Source: an uncultured Muribaculaceae bacterium
GTDB taxonomy: Bacteria > Bacteroidota > Bacteroidia > Bacteroidales > Muribaculaceae
Direction: 5' to 3'
Assembly: GCA_910586175.1 (NCBI GenBank)
Contig: CAJUIJ010000053.1
Span: 1-6,885, forward strand
DNA: 6,885 bases
Numbering within the stretch: position 1 is the first letter of the stretch; the number at the start of each line of letters is the position of its first letter. Positions 5,816-6,885 of this stretch are shown in pieces. Both the position numbers and the translations under genes were made by a program. The notes beneath the pieces are model-generated. The model saw nothing but the letters and a program-made list of their open reading frames with translations, was not told the DNA's origin and did not search any database.

Positions 5816-6885
5816 ATGGCATATAAAGAAAGACATAACAAATTAACTGACGCGTGGCTTCGCTTCGTGATATGGCGTGAGCATCACATCAAGGAGAAGA
5901 ATTTCGTGGTTTTACTGTCGCTCGTAGTAGGCATAATATGCGGATGCGCTGCGCAGCTTTTGAAGTTCCTCATCCACGCAATAGCCAATGGCTTGACATC
6001 ACATTTCAGCACTACCAATGCCAACTGGTTATATCTGCTTTATCCGGTGCTCGGCATCATGATTACAGTGCTTTTCGTAAAATATGTGGTAAAAAACAAC
6101 ATCTCACATGGTGTAACAAAGGTGCTGTATGCCATATCAAGGCGCAAATCAAGACTCAAGAAGCGTAATATGTATGCGTCTTTGGTTGCCTCGAGCATTA
6201 CAATAGGTTTTGGTGGTTCGGTAGGTGCCGAGGGTCCTATCGTGTTCACCGGTGCTTCCATCGGCTCCAATATCGGACAGGCATTCCGACTCTCCCCTAA
6301 GGTATTAATGATTCTTGTGGGTTGCGGAGCTGCGGCCGGTATTGCCGGAATCTTCCGCGCACCCATTGCAGGTATGCTTTTCACTCTCGAAGTGTTGATG
6401 ATTGATTTGACCGGACTCACCGTTATGCCATTGCTTCTTTCATCTATTGCAGGAGCTACCGTAGCTTATATTCTTGAGGGTTATAATGCAGAATTTTTCT
6501 TCGCACAGAGTGAACCCTACCTTACAAGCAGGATACCCTGGACCATTGCTCTTGGTGTAGTTTGTGGCCTTATGTCATTTTATTTCACCAAGGTGATGTT
6601 CATGATGGAGTCTATGTTCAAGAAAATACATCGCCAATGGCTGCGCATTATAGTGGGCGGAGCTATTATCGCAGTGCTTGTTGTGCTTTTTCCCCCTCTA
6701 TATGGTGAGGGATATGGTGCCATCAATCACTTGCTTGATGGCAATGTCGGTGCAATCATGAATGGTACTTTTTTCTATGTGGACCGCAACGATGTCTGGT
6801 TTCTTGTGCTCTTCATAGCAGCAATCACACTGATGAAGGCATTTGCTACCTCGGCCACTAATGGAGCCGGTGGAGTAGGTGGTAC
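5816..6885 (+). CDS. ClC-family chloride channel or Cl-/H+ exchanger (partial, 3' end outside window)
   Basis: An open frame from ATG 5816 to the window edge, 356 residues so far, with no stop. The start is the first ATG after an in-frame TGA at 5798. ClC landmarks are clear: I-S-H-G (96-99) where the family has its first chloride-binding serine loop, G-G-S-V-G-A-E-G-P (133-141) with the gating glutamate E139, the R-A-P-I-A-G-M-L-F-T-L-E segment (181-192), and N-G-A-G-G-V-G-G at the edge, the beginning of the GxFxP loop. It is a multi-helix inner-membrane protein moving chloride or similar anions. The inner proton-path glutamate of E. coli ClcA (E203) aligns with V193 here. It starts 81 nt after the sugar transferase and may be co-transcribed. 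A C-terminal CBS or TrkA domain cannot be assessed. Confidence 0.93.
   Translation, partial: MAYKERHNKLTDAWLRFVIWREHHIKEKNFVVLLSLVVGIICGCAAQLLKFLIHAIANGLTSHFSTTNANWLYLLYPVLGIMITVLFVKYVVKNNISHGVTKVLYAISRRKSRLKKRNMYASLVASSITIGFGGSVGAEGPIVFTGASIGSNIGQAFRLSPKVLMILVGCGAAAGIAGIFRAPIAGMLFTLEVLMIDLTGLTVMPLLLSSIAGATVAYILEGYNAEFFFAQSEPYLTSRIPWTIALGVVCGLMSFYFTKVMFMMESMFKKIHRQWLRIIVGGAIIAVLVVLFPPLYGEGYGAINHLLDGNVGAIMNGTFFYVDRNDVWFLVLFIAAITLMKAFATSATNGAGGVGG

Noticed and set aside
5938..6168. 76-codon + strand frame within the start of the ClC gene
   Set aside because: It is out of frame with the ClC protein, whose frame continues unbroken through it. There is no sign of a frameshift.
6040..6420. 126-codon - strand open frame inside the ClC gene
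   Set aside because: It is antisense to conserved ClC motifs (GxEGP, RAPIAG), proline- and alanine-rich in a way typical of shadows, and has no separate promoter or partner.

Overview
The window looks like a chromosomal housekeeping stretch of a member of the Bacteroidota, most likely order Bacteroidales. Reasons: the rpmB-rpmG-DUF4295 cluster with L28/L33 variants typical of that phylum, two promoter-like sites of the Bacteroides form (TTTG/TTG, about 20 bp, TAnnTTTG), A-rich leaders without Shine-Dalgarno sequences, and a ClC-family protein of a type I associate with Bacteroides relatives. A gut family such as Muribaculaceae is possible but cannot be settled by reading alone.

Layout. Positions 3-74 may be the tail of an unidentified upstream gene. 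A promoter at 79-110 and a roughly 115-nt leader precede rpmB (L28), rpmG (L33) and a 49-residue DUF4295 gene (709-858), tightly packed on the + strand. A strong terminator hairpin with a UUCG loop (877-911) closes this operon and, being A/T-flanked on both sides, can also serve the convergent - strand gene at 962-1453, a small secreted beta-barrel outer-membrane protein. A 285-bp divergent intergenic region follows, with short repeats and a second Bacteroides-type promoter (1664-1695).

From there a + strand run reads nadE (glutamine-dependent NAD+ synthetase, true start probably 1739), tsaC (threonylcarbamoyl-AMP synthase, the first step of tRNA t6A), a membrane polyprenyl-phosphate sugar phosphotransferase (WbaP/WcaJ type), and a ClC-family anion transporter cut off by the window end. 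Gaps are 15, 33 and 81 bp with no obvious terminator, so they may form one transcription unit. The members do not share a pathway: NAD synthesis, tRNA modification, surface glycan initiation and ion transport. The grouping looks like a housekeeping operon that has collected a glycan gene.

I saw no mobile element, CRISPR array, tRNA or rRNA, and nothing that amounts to a new system. The points most worth checking are the nadE start correction, the shared terminator, the stand-alone sugar transferase, the ClC gate residues, and the small repeats at 1492-1598 and 5752-5789.
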